56,837 bases of DNA. It comes from Nitrospiraceae bacterium (lineage in GTDB: Bacteria > Nitrospirota > Thermodesulfovibrionia > UBA6902). Shown piece by piece: positions 43,431 through 50,725 of this stretch (the stretch's first letter is position 1; each line of letters begins with the position of its first letter). The position numbers and the translations under genes were made by a program. Where the stretch lies: contig QZKC01000004.1 in NCBI GenBank assembly GCA_003599425.1, positions 1 through 56,837 of the forward strand, read 5' to 3'. The notes under the pieces were generated by a model that saw only the letters and a program-made list of their open reading frames with translations, was not told the origin of the DNA and did no database searches.

Positions 43431-43802
43431 ATGAAAAGAAATGAGCATGCCTTAAGGATGGAATTAAAAAAGCAGACCAACCTTGCTGCCGGTTTGGTCT
43501 CAGACCGATTTCCCGCAGTTTCGGACATTGTAATTAATATGAAGTATTACAGGAAAGGGGCAAATCCTGTTCTTATGCTGCGGACTTTAAATATTGTCCC
43601 TGCCTCTTATGCCATTTTTAAGATGGATTGTATGATAAGGGGTTGTGACGGAGGCGGCTTTGACCTGACTTCTGTTGTCGCAGATATGATCAAAACTCAC
43701 AAGAAGGTGAAAAAGGGCGCTATTGTTTGTCACGGGAACATCGATGAGCGTGCATCTGACCATGCAAGCATTGAGTATGAAACCGTGATACATTATAAAT
43801 AA
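43431..43802 (+). CDS. Conserved hypothetical protein (123 aa)
   Basis: Starts at ATG 43431, seven bases after GGAG. The protein has no signal peptide or membrane segment. The middle is hydrophobic-strand-like (ISVINMKYY-type strand at about 35-40, VLMLRTLNIVP) with two cysteines (MDCMIRGCDGG), and the end (KKGAIVCHGNID) has a further one. Three cysteines plus a histidine could bind metal. I do not recognise the family. It is co-directional with the cold-shock gene but separated by a terminator. Confidence 0.6.
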   Translation: MKRNEHALRMELKKQTNLAAGLVSDRFPAVSDIVINMKYYRKGANPVLMLRTLNIVPASYAIFKMDCMIRGCDGGGFDLTSVVADMIKTHKKVKKGAIVCHGNIDERASDHASIEYETVIHYK

Positions 43803-43822
43803 TCCCCGGCAAGCCTCTTCTG

Positions 43823-44040
43823 TTACTTTTTATCTTTATCGATCAAAGCAAGAAACTGATAATATTTTTTGTCCTCAAGTGGTATTTCATGAAAAGCTCA
43901 CAGAATACCGTATGCATGGGGGCATCAATTCTTTGAGCAAGGTCTTTCCTGATCTTATTAGTGGTTTCTATATATCCGGGTAAAGCAGATATAATCTGAC
44001 TGGTTTCAGCTTCAAGGTCATGGTCTGATATTGCGCCTTT
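43823..44040 (-). pseudogene. Possible gene remnant on the minus strand
   Basis: The minus strand reads GAISDHDLEAETSQIISALP and on to MHTVFCE, then continues in another frame as FHEIPLEDKKYYQFLALIDK to a stop at 43823. The two segments look like one protein broken by a frameshift. No start codon is visible for the first part. The similarity to any family is unknown. The rest of 43803-44161 shows nothing. Confidence 0.3.
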
Positions 44041-44162
44041 TCACTGTATCGCACTTTATCAGGTCCGGCTTTTGTCAGCTCCGGTGCTTTCTGATCGGCT
44101 CCTTAATTGTAATTGCTTCAGGCGTTTGGCTCTGCAATTCAGGAGGGGCTACGGCAGGCAAT

Positions 44163-44203
44163 AAAAAACCCGCCAGAACTTTCTCAGCTCTGGCGGGTTT
44201 TTT
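44163..44203 (-). terminator. Terminator of the dsr operon
   Basis: AAAAAACCCGCCAGA and TCTGGCGGGTTTTTT form a perfect stem with A and T tracts on both sides, lying nine bases past the stop codon of dsrP. It can terminate from either strand. Confidence 0.9.
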
Positions 44204-44211
44204 GTTTTTTA

Positions 44212-45390
44212 TTAGTGCAGCTCTGGCCAGGAAGCGGTCTGCTCTCTTATAGCGATTGCAATTTTGTAAAGCACCGTAAGGATCAAAAATCCGATTGCCC
44301 AAACTCCAAGTGTGATAAGGGTCTCCGGCAGCGTGGGCCAGTATTCAGTTACCCTCTCAAACATATTCGGGACAAATCCGCCGACAACAAGGCCAAATCC
44401 CTTGTCTATCCATAAGGATATAAAAACCATAACACATGCAAATGCGAGCATGCCCTCTTTTTTACGTATGTTCGGATTAACCAGCATGATGAGCGCCACA
44501 ATTGCAAGAATTGAAGAAGCCCACATCAGAGGCACAAGTTTTCCGTGCCCCTCCAGCCCGGCATAGAGATAAACAAAGGGGTGCATGTGTCCCGGAATCT
44601 GGCTGTAAAATGCAGTGAAAAATTCAAGGCCCAGCAGGAATACATTGGCAAACATCGCATAGGTCACAGTCTTGCCAAGCGACTGGATTGCTTCATAGCC
44701 GGGATCAAACTTGCTGACCCTTCTTACTATTAAACAGAGCAGTATGAGGAGCGCCGGACCTGATGCAAATGCTGAAGCGAGAAATCGCGCAGCCATAACT
44801 GCCGTCAGCCAGAAATGTCTCCCCGGAAGTCCGGCATAGAGAAACGCTGTGACCGTGTGAATACTGACTGCCCACGGGATTGAAAGATAGATAAAGAATT
44901 TTATCCAGTTTGGCGGAGGCATGCCCTTCCGGTCTGAGGTCAGCGTCACCCACCCAACGATAAGATTAATAAAGAGATAGCCATTCAGCACCATAGCGTC
45001 CCAAAAGAGTATTGAGTTCGGTGTGGGATGAAGTATGACGTTCATTACTCTCATGGGCTGGCCAAGATCAACAAAAATGAACAGGACGCACATGGTCACC
45101 GCTGCAATCGCAAGGAACTCTCCGAGGATAACTATCTTTCCGTATTTCTTGTAATCATGCAGGTAATACGGGATTACCAGCATTACTGCTGATGCAGCAA
45201 CACCGACAAGGAACGTAAACTGGGAAATATAAAAGCCCCAGGAAACATCCCTGCTCATGCCCGTTACACCAAGGCCGTAGTCAAACTGACGGAGGTAACT
45301 GATAACGCCTGCTCCGATTATCCCGAGCAAAATTATTATCCATGTCCAGTATCTCTTGCTGCCTGTAAGCGCCTTATCCAGCATGTTCAT
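44212..45390 (-). CDS. dsrP: DsrP, NrfD-family quinone-interacting membrane subunit
   Basis: A 392-aa polytopic membrane protein of the NrfD/PsrC family with about ten hydrophobic helices. GYLFINLIVGWVTL and GPALLILLCLIVRR are typical helices, and WAVSIHTVTAFLYAG is a characteristic segment. It exchanges electrons with the quinone pool and passes them to DsrO and DsrJ of the DsrMKJOP complex. The start overlaps dsrO by 17 bases; ATG 45384 is an alternative start two codons on. It is the last gene of the operon, just before a strong terminator. Confidence 0.92.
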   Translation of the reverse strand: MNMLDKALTGSKRYWTWIIILLGIIGAGVISYLRQFDYGLGVTGMSRDVSWGFYISQFTFLVGVAASAVMLVIPYYLHDYKKYGKIVILGEFLAIAAVTMCVLFIFVDLGQPMRVMNVILHPTPNSILFWDAMVLNGYLFINLIVGWVTLTSDRKGMPPPNWIKFFIYLSIPWAVSIHTVTAFLYAGLPGRHFWLTAVMAARFLASAFASGPALLILLCLIVRRVSKFDPGYEAIQSLGKTVTYAMFANVFLLGLEFFTAFYSQIPGHMHPFVYLYAGLEGHGKLVPLMWASSILAIVALIMLVNPNIRKKEGMLAFACVMVFISLWIDKGFGLVVGGFVPNMFERVTEYWPTLPETLITLGVWAIGFLILTVLYKIAIAIREQTASWPELH

Positions 45391-46171
45391 TCCCTCCTAT
45401 TACATAGTAAACACTGGGGCCTGTCCCGATTTCAGGTTTACGCCTGAGAGTGTATTTTGTGCTGAGAACTTTTCTCACTTCCGAGTTCGGATCTTCCAGG
45501 TCTCCAAAGATCAGCGCTCCGTTAGATGCTTCTACGCAGGCTGGTTTAAGCCCCTTTGCAAGCCTTTCAGAGCAGAAGGTGCATTTTTCCACGACGCCTT
45601 TCGTACGTGTCGGGAATTCCGGGTTCGTCTCTTTTACAAATGGTCTCGGGTCCCTCCAGTTAAAACTCCTCGCGCCGTATGGACACGCTGCCATGCAAAA
45701 CCTGCATCCGATGCAGCGATGGTAATCCATGACCACGATGCCGTCAGGCCTCTTGAATGTGGCCTTTGTGGGGCACACCCTGACACAGGGAGGCTTTGCG
45801 CAGTGGTTGCAAAGGAGGAGAAAGGGTTTGTGTTTTATATGGTCCGGCACAAACTCATCAGATATGCCAGGGAAAGAGTGCTCATAATCTTCCTGCCATA
45901 TCCATTTCACTTCATCTTTTTTGTTGCCGATATCCGGAACATTATGGATACTGTGGCAGGCCTGCGTAATCTTTTCATACTCTTCTTTTGTCCCGATCTT
46001 ATTGATATCAATTACCATAGCCCATCTCTTTGCGGTGAGGGCTGCCGGACTCGGCAGGACAGAGGCTTCGGCATTGCCCTTCAGTATCTCTTCAACAGCG
46101 GAAATGCCGGTCAATCCAATAAGCGTTGAGGTGCCGGCAAGCTTCAGGAATTCTCTTCTATTTATGCTCAT
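45374..46171 (-). CDS. dsrO: DsrO, periplasmic [4Fe-4S] ferredoxin subunit
   Basis: About 265 aa. The start ATG 46171 lies after AGGAG and overlaps dsrJ by four bases; the upstream in-frame extension to 46240 is inside dsrJ and rejected. A twin-arginine signal (NRREFLKLAG) directs export. Iron-sulfur cluster cysteines appear as CNHCAKPPCVRVCP, CIGCRFCMAACPYG and CTFCSERL, the three-to-four-cluster layout of NrfC/DsrO. It connects the membrane subunit DsrP with the cytochrome DsrJ on the periplasmic side. Confidence 0.93.
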   Translation of the reverse strand: MSINRREFLKLAGTSTLIGLTGISAVEEILKGNAEASVLPSPAALTAKRWAMVIDINKIGTKEEYEKITQACHSIHNVPDIGNKKDEVKWIWQEDYEHSFPGISDEFVPDHIKHKPFLLLCNHCAKPPCVRVCPTKATFKRPDGIVVMDYHRCIGCRFCMAACPYGARSFNWRDPRPFVKETNPEFPTRTKGVVEKCTFCSERLAKGLKPACVEASNGALIFGDLEDPNSEVRKVLSTKYTLRRKPEIGTGPSVYYVIGGNEHAG

Positions 46172-46566
46172 AGCGCTTTCTCCTTTGATTCGAGATGGCA
46201 TGACCAGCAGTATGGTTTTACATTCGCGTAGGTATGGCAACTGTCACAAAATTCCTTCTTGTTAGAATGGCAGTGCATACATGTATTTTGAAGGCTCATG
46301 ACATACTTTTTCCCGTTTGAGCTTTCGTATACGAAATTACCGTCTCTCAACACCGAATCCCTCCACTCATCCAGGAGCTGCATATGGTTGGCCCGCATAT
46401 AGTCTGCTGATTCAACACAGCGCTTTTCATCAAGCTGGTTGATCACAGGCGTATCAAGTTTTGGCTCCGGCATGGCAGAAGGTTTTCCCATGTTATAAAA
46501 AATGGGGAATACAAACAAACCTACAAAAATTGCAATTCCTACTATTATTTTCCCTCCGTTATACAT
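46168..46566 (-). CDS. dsrJ: DsrJ, triheme cytochrome c
   Basis: A 132-aa protein with an N-terminal membrane anchor (IIVGIAIFVGLFVFP) and three haem c sites: CMHCH (96-100), CDSCH (107-111) and CWSCH (120-124). This matches DsrJ, whose haems have different axial ligands. It carries electrons on the periplasmic side of the DsrMKJOP complex. The gene shares one base with dsrK and four with dsrO, so the whole cluster is translationally coupled. Haem attachment requires a cytochrome c maturation system, to which CcdA (1413-2144) may contribute. Confidence 0.95.
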   Translation of the reverse strand: MYNGGKIIVGIAIFVGLFVFPIFYNMGKPSAMPEPKLDTPVINQLDEKRCVESADYMRANHMQLLDEWRDSVLRDGNFVYESSNGKKYVMSLQNTCMHCHSNKKEFCDSCHTYANVKPYCWSCHLESKEKAL

Positions 46567-48176
46567 TATTCCTGTCCCTCCGTTCCAGGAAGAGGCATCC
46601 CCCTAAGATTGGTTGTCCTGGGCTGCTCCCCCTTCATGATCAGGGCATTCGCCACAAGTTCATGGACTCCGGTCACGCCGGTTCCAGGAACCCAGTAATC
46701 AAGGGAGGCCGTCAGCACTGCTCTGTCAATGGCGCAGATATTCGCCACCATGTTGACGCCGTATTTATCGACAACATCTTTGACAGCATTGGCCCGGGGC
46801 AAACCCCCTCTCATCCTGATCTCCATGTTCTCACCAGCGTTCAGACCGGAACCGCTTCCGCAGCAGAAGGTCTTCTCTCTGGTCGTGAGCTCGTCCATTT
46901 CGTAGAAATGATTGCATGTGTTATTGATGATGTAACGGGGCTCTTCAAAAATCCCCATTCCCCTTGAAGTATTGCAGGAATCATGGAAGGTCACTTTCAG
47001 GTTGTCGTTGCGGCTCTTGTCAAGTTTAAGTTTCCCGTTTTTTATAAGGTCTGCCGTAAATTCGGCAATGTGAACCATCTTGGTAGACTTTGCGTTCTCA
47101 AATACAGTGCCGGTTATCGGCGACTTCGGCACCTGCAGGAAGTCCGCAGGTCCGTTCCACGTATCCATATACTGGTTGAGCACCCTCCACATATGGCCGC
47201 ATTCTCCTCCCAATATCCACTTCACGCCGAGCCTCTTTGCCTCAGCATATATCTTGGAGTTCAACCGTTTTGCAAGTTCGTTGGAAGTAAAGAATCCGAA
47301 GTTCCCTCCTTCCGAGGCATACGTGCTCCACGTATAATCAAGTCCGAGCTCATGAAAGAGCATGAGATATCCCATGCAGGTATATGTTCCGGGATCAGCG
47401 AAAAGGTCTCCGGAAGGAGTTACAAAAAGTATCTCGGCTCCTTTTCTGTTAAATGTCGGGGTGATCTTAATGCCGGTTACTGTTTCAATATCATCGAGCA
47501 TGTATTCCAGATTCCCGACTATCGTGTGAGGTTCAAGTCCGAGGTGATTGCCCTTCATGTAGCAGTTTGCAGCCGGGCCGGAAATCCAGTCCGTGTTCAA
47601 TCCGAGGAGATTGAGCAGCTCTCTGCCCATCATGGTTATCTCAGCGGTATCTATTCCGTAAGGACAGAATACTGAACAGCGGCGGCATTCGGTGCACTGA
47701 AAAAAGTAGTACCACCACTCTTTGAGCACTGAATAGGTAAGCTCCCGTGCCCCGGCGAGCTTGCCAAGTATCTTTCCTGCCTTTGTAAAATTTCCGCGGT
47801 AAACCGAACGGAGCAGTTCAGCCCTGAGGACTGGCATGTTTTTCGGGTCTCCTGAGCCGATAAAAAAGTGGCACTTGTCAGCACAGGCGCCGCATCTTAC
47901 GCAAATATCCATAAAGACCCTGAAAGAGCGGTACTTGTCAAGCAGGTCCTTCATCCCCTTCAGGATGATCTCCTGCCAGTTTTCGGGGAGTTTCCAGTCC
48001 TCGTCCTGCACTCTCCATTCTCTGGGATTAGGAAAGTGAAGCGTTTCAAGATTTTTCGGCTTGGCCCCATAACACCAATTGCCCTCCTTGAGTTCAGCAG
48101 GGGTGTCCATCCAGGCGCTTTGAGGCGGTGCGTAATCTATTTTGCTCAGCTCATCTGGTTTCGGCGTCTTTGCCAT
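46566..48176 (-). CDS. dsrK: DsrK, cytoplasmic heterodisulfide-reductase-like catalytic subunit
   Basis: A 536-aa iron-sulfur protein of the HdrD type. Two ferredoxin cluster motifs (CVRCGACADKCHF near 90; CTECRRCSVFCPYG near 162) are followed by two CCG-type domains: CHDSCNTSRGMG (near 395) and CCGSGSGLN (near 438), which hold the noncubane cluster that reduces the DsrC disulfide or trisulfide. All cysteines are present. It begins two bases after dsrM and ends at the first base of dsrJ. Confidence 0.95.
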   Translation of the reverse strand: MAKTPKPDELSKIDYAPPQSAWMDTPAELKEGNWCYGAKPKNLETLHFPNPREWRVQDEDWKLPENWQEIILKGMKDLLDKYRSFRVFMDICVRCGACADKCHFFIGSGDPKNMPVLRAELLRSVYRGNFTKAGKILGKLAGARELTYSVLKEWWYYFFQCTECRRCSVFCPYGIDTAEITMMGRELLNLLGLNTDWISGPAANCYMKGNHLGLEPHTIVGNLEYMLDDIETVTGIKITPTFNRKGAEILFVTPSGDLFADPGTYTCMGYLMLFHELGLDYTWSTYASEGGNFGFFTSNELAKRLNSKIYAEAKRLGVKWILGGECGHMWRVLNQYMDTWNGPADFLQVPKSPITGTVFENAKSTKMVHIAEFTADLIKNGKLKLDKSRNDNLKVTFHDSCNTSRGMGIFEEPRYIINNTCNHFYEMDELTTREKTFCCGSGSGLNAGENMEIRMRGGLPRANAVKDVVDKYGVNMVANICAIDRAVLTASLDYWVPGTGVTGVHELVANALIMKGEQPRTTNLRGMPLPGTEGQE

Positions 48177-48178
48177 AG

Positions 48179-49171
48179 TTACTCCTTCTCAACTGGTAAT
48201 CCAGCCTTTTTCATTTTTTCTCTGAAATCATTTTCATACTCTTCATATGTATGGACCTCTACCGGATAATTCCAGGGATTGATGTGCCTTACCATGCGGC
48301 TATTATTTGCAAGGTTCCTTGTCGGGCTCAGAAATACACCGCCAAGATGCATGATCTTGCTATAAGGAATATATGCGAACAACGCGCTTACAAGAAATAA
48401 ATGCACATAGAAAATAGCGCTGATCCCTTCAGGGACAACAGGGCTCAGGCTTGCCAGCCCCATAGTCAGCATCTTTACACTTACTATGTCCACTCTCACC
48501 ACATATCTCATAAGTATCCCGCTCAATGCAACGCCCATGATAAGGAAAAGGGGGAAATAGTCAGCAGCAAGAGAAATATAACGAACACTGGGAATAAATA
48601 CCCTTCTTAAAAAAAGATAAGTTGCTGCAAACAAAAGGACCACTCCGCTGATAAGTACCCCGGGGATCCCGACCTGCAAAAACCCGTCAAGCGCCTCAAT
48701 GCTGTGGAGAAATCCAGGCACAGGTTCCGTGAACAACCGCAGATGCCTGATGAGGACCACAAAAAAAGTCCAATGAAATGCCAACCCTCCAAGCCAGAGC
48801 CACCGTGTGGAACTGTACGCAAGCTTGGGGCCTTCTCTCAGTTCAAATTTCGTATTGCTGAAAAGCGATCTGAACAGAAACACCTCAAGGAACATTCTTC
48901 CAATAACTCCTGCACCTGTTGAAGGGTTATCAAGTTTTGACTGCTTGATCCACGGAAGGGACTGCTGTTGTCCGCAGGTCGTAGGTATACGAAAAGGCAC
49001 AGGAGTGCGCCCCCATTTCAGGACACGGGAAATGACCCCGATCAGAAATACTGCCAGTGCAATATAAGGAATCGCTGTCCCGAAGAGGAACTCAAGGTGC
49101 GCCACCTTGACCCCTATGAAAGCAATCAGGGCCAGACCAATTACTGCAAAGAGAGAAAGAATGGCATTCAT
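48179..49171 (-). CDS. dsrM: DsrM, membrane cytochrome b subunit
   Basis: A 330-aa NarI-like membrane protein with about six hydrophobic helices and histidines placed for two haems b (FHWTFFVVLIRHLRLF and FYVHLFLVSALFAYIPYSKIMHLGG). It oxidises quinol and feeds DsrK. The start ATG overlaps the upstream RsbRD gene by four bases. The C-terminus is cytosolic and charged. Confidence 0.92.
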   Translation of the reverse strand: MNAILSLFAVIGLALIAFIGVKVAHLEFLFGTAIPYIALAVFLIGVISRVLKWGRTPVPFRIPTTCGQQQSLPWIKQSKLDNPSTGAGVIGRMFLEVFLFRSLFSNTKFELREGPKLAYSSTRWLWLGGLAFHWTFFVVLIRHLRLFTEPVPGFLHSIEALDGFLQVGIPGVLISGVVLLFAATYLFLRRVFIPSVRYISLAADYFPLFLIMGVALSGILMRYVVRVDIVSVKMLTMGLASLSPVVPEGISAIFYVHLFLVSALFAYIPYSKIMHLGGVFLSPTRNLANNSRMVRHINPWNYPVEVHTYEEYENDFREKMKKAGLPVEKE

Positions 49172-49737
49172 TTGGCTACCTCTTTTCTTTCAAATTCTAT
49201 TAATTCATTGTGGATGTCTTCATACACGCATTCCTTTTTATATACTTCGTCGGCCTTCTGCAATCTCCTGTACGTCCATCCCTGAAGTTCATTGACCTTA
49301 AGCTGATACAGTTTCTCACGGCATTTCATGTAGATATCAAAGGCAAGCAAAGAAAAGTCGTCAATTTTGAGTTCAACCGCAAACAGCTCGGCATGAAGCC
49401 TGTGTGTTTCAATCTCTTCTTTCAGCTCATTTTTGATAACTGCTTTTAAGGACATGATAAAGCGGATGCTCTGGGATGGGGTAAAGTCCTGGACAGCTCG
49501 AATCCTGATAATAGAGTCAAGGTACAGAGAAACCTTATCTTTTTCAGCGTCTTGCACTAAGTATTCATAGAGTTTCTCTATACCCTGATATGTAGTTGCT
49601 CCAACAGGATTCAGGAAGGGGTTTTTCTGTCCTTTCAAAAACTTTGCAGTTTCAGATGGGTAGGTATTGAGGATGGAATCATACCATCTATTCAGGATAA
49701 CAGTTTTTTTCTCTGACAGAAAATTAGTTAACGTCAT
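49168..49737 (-). CDS. RsbRD N-terminal domain protein in the dsr operon
   Basis: A 189-aa all-helical cytosolic protein resembling the RsbRD N-terminal (globin-like) domain: SEKKTVILNRWYDSILNTYP start and PSQSIRFIMSLK helix. It lacks the STAS domain, so it is not a full stressosome component. Genes of this type sit before dsrM in several sulfate reducers, where a sensing or assembly role is suspected. The stop overlaps dsrM by four bases. Its own start lies eight bases after a CCCTG/CAGGG hairpin, which may limit translation. A haem or other ligand is possible but unproven. Confidence 0.75.
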   Translation of the reverse strand: MTLTNFLSEKKTVILNRWYDSILNTYPSETAKFLKGQKNPFLNPVGATTYQGIEKLYEYLVQDAEKDKVSLYLDSIIRIRAVQDFTPSQSIRFIMSLKAVIKNELKEEIETHRLHAELFAVELKIDDFSLLAFDIYMKCREKLYQLKVNELQGWTYRRLQKADEVYKKECVYEDIHNELIEFERKEVAK

Positions 49738-49744
49738 TACGTAT

Positions 49745-49758
49745 CCCTGTTCACAGGG
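49745..49758 (-). promoter_or_regulatory. Hairpin in front of the RsbRD-N gene
   Basis: CCCTG and CAGGG pair around a four-base loop eight bases before the start codon (49737). The purine-rich part likely to bind the ribosome is inside the stem, so initiation may be weak or conditional. Confidence 0.35.
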
Positions 49759-49815
49759 CGGTATCCTCCACCCCCCCTAAAAAATAATAAAAAGGAATCT
49801 TTTTTCGAGTAAGTT

Positions 49816-50151
49816 TTATACGCAGCCTGTCGGTTTAGGAAGACCGGCATATCTGCAAGCCTGCTTTGCAGGGCCTGCCGGATACAGCTCGTAAAGGTAT
49901 TTGGTGTTGCCTTTTTCCGGACCCATCGTCTTACCGATTTCTTTTGTAAGGATCTTGATCATCGGAGCGATCTGGTATTTTTCGAAATACTCCCTGAGAA
50001 ACCTGATGACTTCCCAGTGTGAATCAGACAGATCAAGCCCGTCGTCCTTTGCCATTCTCTTGGCGATATTTTCATTCCATTGCGTCCAGTCCTGCAAATA
50101 TCCCTCTTCATCAACTTCAAAATTTTTTCCGTCAACTTCTAAAGTCGGCAT
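49816..50151 (-). CDS. dsrC: DsrC, sulfur-carrier protein
   Basis: A 111-aa protein with the C-terminal flexible arm ending in ...CRYAGLPKPTGCV. The two redox cysteines are C99 and C110, exactly ten residues apart, with C110 the penultimate residue, which marks a true DsrC instead of a TusE-like protein. It accepts sulfur from DsrAB as a trisulfide, which DsrMKJOP then reduces. The gene is preceded by its own promoter (50242-50286) and a good ribosome-binding site (AGGAG), so it can be made in excess of the other Dsr proteins. Confidence 0.97.
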   Translation of the reverse strand: MPTLEVDGKNFEVDEEGYLQDWTQWNENIAKRMAKDDGLDLSDSHWEVIRFLREYFEKYQIAPMIKILTKEIGKTMGPEKGNTKYLYELYPAGPAKQACRYAGLPKPTGCV

Positions 50152-50241
50152 TATTGTACTCCTTTCTCGTTTGAAATATTATTGGTATCTTCTGTATCAC
50201 GTGGAAGATCTTAGCTTTGATAATACAAGAAACAGGTAAAA

Positions 50242-50286
50242 ACTATAATACAAACTCACCTCAGCGGTCAAATAAAAAAAATTTAT
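50242..50286 (-). promoter_or_regulatory. Promoter of dsrC
   Basis: On the minus strand an A/T tract is followed by TTGACC (50271-50266), 18 bases and TATAGT (50247-50242). The TTGACC and the A/T tract just before it match the promoter of dsrA. Start of transcription near 50235. Confidence 0.55.
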
Positions 50287-50363
50287 AGACCGATTTGCCT
50301 TTATTAAATGTCCCTGCTGCCATCAAATAGCAGGTTTGCGCAAGAATGATAACCTTTTCTTTA

Positions 50364-50693
50364 TCAGCTTTTCAATCTCACGAAAATTATCTTGCCTGAT
50401 TTGCCCCGCCTGTTCTCTCTCCGTGCTGCTGTATTCGTATGTATGTCGTAATCAAAGGTCTCTGTTTCATATCTGTCAGGAGAAAGTGCCAATGCCTTGT
50501 CCAGGTCGCCTTTACACGCAAGTCCCAGGGCCTCAAGAAATATTTCCCCAAGATTATGCCCTGCACGGTCCAGGGCATAGACTGCGCTGCAGGTGCAAAT
50601 CCCGCCTGTAACATCAATTGTTTTTGAGTGGATATCAACAGGAGGCGCAAGATAGTTGTCACAGAATGGACATTGTAATGGTCGTCGTCTCAT
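50364..50693 (-). CDS. Small Cys-rich hypothetical protein of the dsr locus
   Basis: A 109-aa protein with CPFCDNY (residues 8-14) and GICTCSAVYALD (about 31-42), four cysteines that could hold zinc or a cluster. The middle (GHNLGEIFLEALGLACKGD) is helical, and the tail is basic. It lies 32 bases after dsrN and before the dsrC promoter, so it belongs to the dsrABDN transcript. I do not know a named family. Its position suggests a role in Dsr maturation or siroheme handling, which is inference. Confidence 0.6.
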   Translation of the reverse strand: MRRRPLQCPFCDNYLAPPVDIHSKTIDVTGGICTCSAVYALDRAGHNLGEIFLEALGLACKGDLDKALALSPDRYETETFDYDIHTNTAARRENRRGKSGKIIFVRLKS

Positions 50694-50725
50694 GATAGTT
50701 TCCTAACCTCGATCATACATAGATT

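Noticed and set aside
44031-44252. Small open frames between the 123-aa gene and dsrP
   Set aside because: They run through a terminator hairpin and have no ribosome-binding site.
45356-46129. 257-aa open frame on the plus strand
   Set aside because: Lies antisense to dsrO and dsrP, with no ribosome-binding site and no plausible domain.
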